Below, one piece after another: positions 5,953 to 6,802 of a DNA stretch of 6,802 nucleotides. Position 1 is the stretch's first letter. Each line of letters begins with the position of its first letter. Below the pieces are notes generated by a model, which made no database searches, was not told the DNA's origin, and was given only the letters and a program-made list of their open reading frames with translations. Made by a program: the position numbers and the translations under genes. This DNA comes from an uncultured Pseudomonadota bacterium. Lineage in GTDB: Bacteria; Pseudomonadota; Alphaproteobacteria; Rs-D84. Location of the stretch: NCBI GenBank assembly GCA_937885575.1, contig CALABO010000003.1:1-6802 (forward strand), given 5' to 3'.

Positions 5953-6345
5953 ATGGCACGCACGACTAATTCTGATACATTACCATTTGTGGAAAGCCGC
6001 TATGAACTTGGGATGTTGGCGTCACAGCGGGTTCGCGACTTGAACGGTGGGGCCGCGCCGGTGGTTGAACGCGACGGTGACAAACCAACGGTTGTGGCGC
6101 TGCGCGAAATCGCAAGTGGAAAGTTGGACATCGCGGGAATCCGCCACGAATTCGTGCAATCTTACAAGGAAACGCCGGCCGTTGAAAACGCCGAAGAAAC
6201 GCTGGAGGTCAGCAGTGATAACCCCGAACTGCGCGATATTGATGCGGAGTTAGAGGAAACACTGGTCGGTGACGAACCGGTTGATGCGGCGGAATTGGTT
6301 GCCGAAGATGTTATGGATGACGGCGCGGAATCTGACGAAGAATAA
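5953..6345 (+). CDS. rpoZ: DNA-directed RNA polymerase subunit omega
   Basis: The 130-residue omega subunit binds the beta-prime subunit, helping RNA polymerase assembly and, in proteobacteria such as E. coli, contributing to a ppGpp site. It starts M-A-R, and the family core follows: E-S-R-Y-E-L-G-M-L-A-S-Q-R-V-R-D-L (about residues 13-29) and D-G-D-K-P-T-V-V-A-L-R-E-I-A (about 40-53). E. coli omega is about 90 residues; here the extra length is a very acidic tail rich in Glu, Asp, Val and Ala, which appears unstructured. Extended acidic tails also occur in other alphaproteobacterial omega proteins. The start at 5953 is fixed by AAGGAA six bases upstream. The tRNA-Ser gene begins 17 bases after its stop codon and may be co-transcribed. 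Confidence 0.93.
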   Translation: MARTTNSDTLPFVESRYELGMLASQRVRDLNGGAAPVVERDGDKPTVVALREIASGKLDIAGIRHEFVQSYKETPAVENAEETLEVSSDNPELRDIDAELEETLVGDEPVDAAELVAEDVMDDGAESDEE

Positions 6346-6362
6346 ATAAAAGTATAAAATCC

Positions 6363-6453
6363 GGAGATGTCGCATAGTTGGTCTAGTGCGCCACATTGGA
6401 AATGTGGTATACGGGCAACCGTATCATGGGTTCGAATCCCATCATCTCCGCCA
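6363..6453 (+). tRNA. tRNA-Ser (anticodon GGA), CCA encoded
   Basis: A complete cloverleaf with a long variable arm can be drawn. The acceptor stem GGAGATG (6363-6369) pairs with CATCTCC (6443-6449), with discriminator G at 6450 and encoded CCA at 6451-6453. The anticodon stem CCACA/TGTGG (6391-6395 with 6403-6407) holds the loop TTGGAAA, anticodon GGA at 6398-6400, reading UCC and UCU. The variable arm ATACGG-GCAA-CCGTAT (6409-6424) is the class II mark of serine tRNAs. The T arm is ATGGG-TTCGAAT-CCCAT (6426-6442). No separate promoter is clear in the 17 bases after rpoZ. Confidence 0.97.
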
Positions 6454-6493
6454 CAAAAATCAAACGCCCATTTGGGTGTTTCATTTTTGTTTT
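6454..6493 (+). terminator. terminator after tRNA-Ser
   Basis: The stem AAACGCCC/GGGTGTTT (6462-6469 with 6474-6481, one G-U pair) has an ATTT loop and extends outward through CAAAAAT/ATTTTTG after one C-C mismatch. T-rich DNA follows on the 3' side (6484-6493). It starts right after the encoded CCA. Confidence 0.75.
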
Positions 6494-6496
6494 GTC

Positions 6497-6518
6497 GATG
6501 CCGGGATTCGAACCCATG
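6497..6518 (-). repeat. inverted near-copy of the tRNA-Ser T arm
   Basis: This segment equals the reverse complement of 6425-6446 in tRNA-Ser at 20 of 22 bases; only 6501-6502 differ. With the direct copy that follows, it forms a perfect 10-bp inverted repeat, TTCGAACCCA (6507-6516) and TGGGTTCGAA (6524-6533), around a 7-base spacer. Confidence 0.75.
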
Positions 6519-6520
6519 GG

Positions 6521-6616
6521 TCGTGGGTTCGAACCGCAGCCGAAAGGCAGGCGAGAGCATGCCGGTGAGCGAAGCGAATGAGGCAAGGTGGCGAAGCAAT
6601 CCCATCATCTCCGCCA
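6521..6616 (+). pseudogene. partial tRNA-Ser 3'-end copy split by an insert
   Basis: Bases 6521-6533 match tRNA-Ser 6424-6436 (12 of 13, end of the variable arm and T arm). Bases 6598-6616 match tRNA-Ser 6435-6453 exactly (19 of 19, from the T loop through the encoded CCA). Between them are 64 unrelated bases. The two matching parts share AA, as if two bases were duplicated at the insertion point within the T loop. No acceptor 5' strand, D arm or anticodon arm is present, so this is not a functional tRNA. Confidence 0.7.
6534..6597 (+). repeat. 64-bp structured insert within the tRNA-Ser 3'-end copy
   Basis: The insert carries a GCC-GAAA-GGC hairpin near its left end (6539-6548), TGCC/GGCA pairing around its centre, and two copies of GCGAAGC (6569-6575 and 6591-6597). 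GCGAAGC is known as an unusually stable DNA mini-hairpin. It looks like a short structured repeat element rather than random DNA. Its copy number in the genome cannot be judged from this window. Confidence 0.5.
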
Positions 6617-6628
6617 TGTTAAAATCTT

Positions 6629-6655
6629 AAAAATCCACCGGACGGTGGATTTTTT
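6629..6655 (+). terminator. Rho-independent terminator
   Basis: The core stem AAATCCACC/GGTGGATTT (6631-6639 with 6644-6652) has a GGAC loop and extends by two A-T pairs. Six T follow (6650-6655). It ends the stretch containing the split tRNA copy and has the form of a strong intrinsic terminator. Confidence 0.85.
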
Positions 6656-6676
6656 GATTTTACCGGCTACGACACG

Positions 6677-6710
6677 GGATGTGTGCGAGCAATAGCGCAG
6701 CACACAATCC
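6677..6710. repeat. hairpin in the non-coding right end
   Basis: GGAT-GTGTGC (6677-6686) pairs with GCACAC-ATCC (6700-6710), with one bulged A at 6706. Inside is a weaker G-A-G-C/G-C-G-C pairing around an AATA loop. No T-run follows, so it is unlikely to be a plain terminator. Confidence 0.5.
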
Positions 6711-6714
6711 GCGA

Positions 6715-6788
6715 ATAAACAATTAGCAACCGTGCAAAAACGGATATTTTCAATGGAGTTTTTGCGTCTACGGTTGATTATTGTTTAT
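6715..6788. repeat. large imperfect inverted repeat in the non-coding right end
   Basis: The left arm 6715-6741 and right arm 6758-6788 pair as ATAAACAAT/ATTGTTTAT, then C-AACCGT/ACGGTT-G, then GCAAAAAC/GTTTTTGC. There are two mismatches, a four-base bulge (GTCT, 6766-6769) and a 16-base loop. No gene is visible between 6656 and the window end at 6802. This could be a MITE-like repeat, a structured RNA or a regulatory region of a gene beyond the window. Confidence 0.55.
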
Positions 6789-6802
6789 CAAGACAGCAAA
6801 TT

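Noticed and set aside
6454..6616. A prophage or integrative-element attachment pair around tRNA-Ser
   Set aside because: The 19-bp repeat looks like an att duplication, but only 144 bases separate the copies, with no integrase. At most it is a scar; the split-copy reading is favoured.
6162..6617. A 151-codon minus-strand frame over rpoZ, tRNA-Ser and the tRNA fragments
   Set aside because: It runs antisense to rpoZ and the tRNA; its D-G-I-R-T-H-D-like peptide is a known by-product of reading a tRNA-Ser gene backwards.
6367..6630. Short plus-strand frames of 60-87 codons across tRNA-Ser and the split copy
   Set aside because: They translate the tRNA itself and lack ribosome binding sites.
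1..6802. A CRISPR array or defence system
   Set aside because: No regularly spaced direct repeats and no defence-type gene were seen on either strand.

Overview
The window looks like the chromosome of an alphaproteobacterium. The delta-prime subunit has the zinc-finger-free form seen in that class. A penicillin-binding protein-holB-tatD cluster sits near smpB and rpoZ, both typical alphaproteobacterial neighbourhoods. Proteins use the standard code and base composition is moderate. A small host-associated member of the class is possible, but that is inference; no rRNA or other species-level marker is present.

Left part (1-3081), plus strand, one tight operon: the 3' part of a D-Ala-D-Ala carboxypeptidase gene (cut by the window edge), holB, tatD and smpB. 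Junctions are 0 bp, a 10-bp overlap and 1 bp, and a strong Rho-independent terminator follows smpB. The genes serve cell-wall trimming, the replicative clamp loader, a metal-dependent deoxyribonuclease-type hydrolase and ribosome rescue.

Middle part (3082-5901): a roughly 250-base non-coding stretch with a possible promoter, several hairpins and its own terminator leads into a secreted, probably surface-exposed protein of unknown function (plus strand). A 119-bp composite palindromic element lies in frame inside that protein's signal-peptide region without breaking the reading frame. This resembles the in-frame palindromic elements of Rickettsia and is the most striking feature here. A long hairpin separates this gene from a convergent tRNA methylthiotransferase gene (mtaB, minus strand), whose predicted promoter would give a leaderless or nearly leaderless mRNA.

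Right part (5941-6802), plus strand: rpoZ (RNA polymerase omega) and, 17 bases after its stop codon, a complete tRNA-Ser(GGA) gene with a terminator. After that comes a mosaic of tRNA-Ser fragments: an inverted copy of the T arm, then a direct copy of the 3' end split by a 64-bp insert. A second terminator follows. The last 147 bases hold no gene but contain two substantial inverted repeats. Two different small repeat-like insertions, one in a coding gene and one in a tRNA 3'-end copy, suggest a genome seeded with short palindromic or structured repeats.
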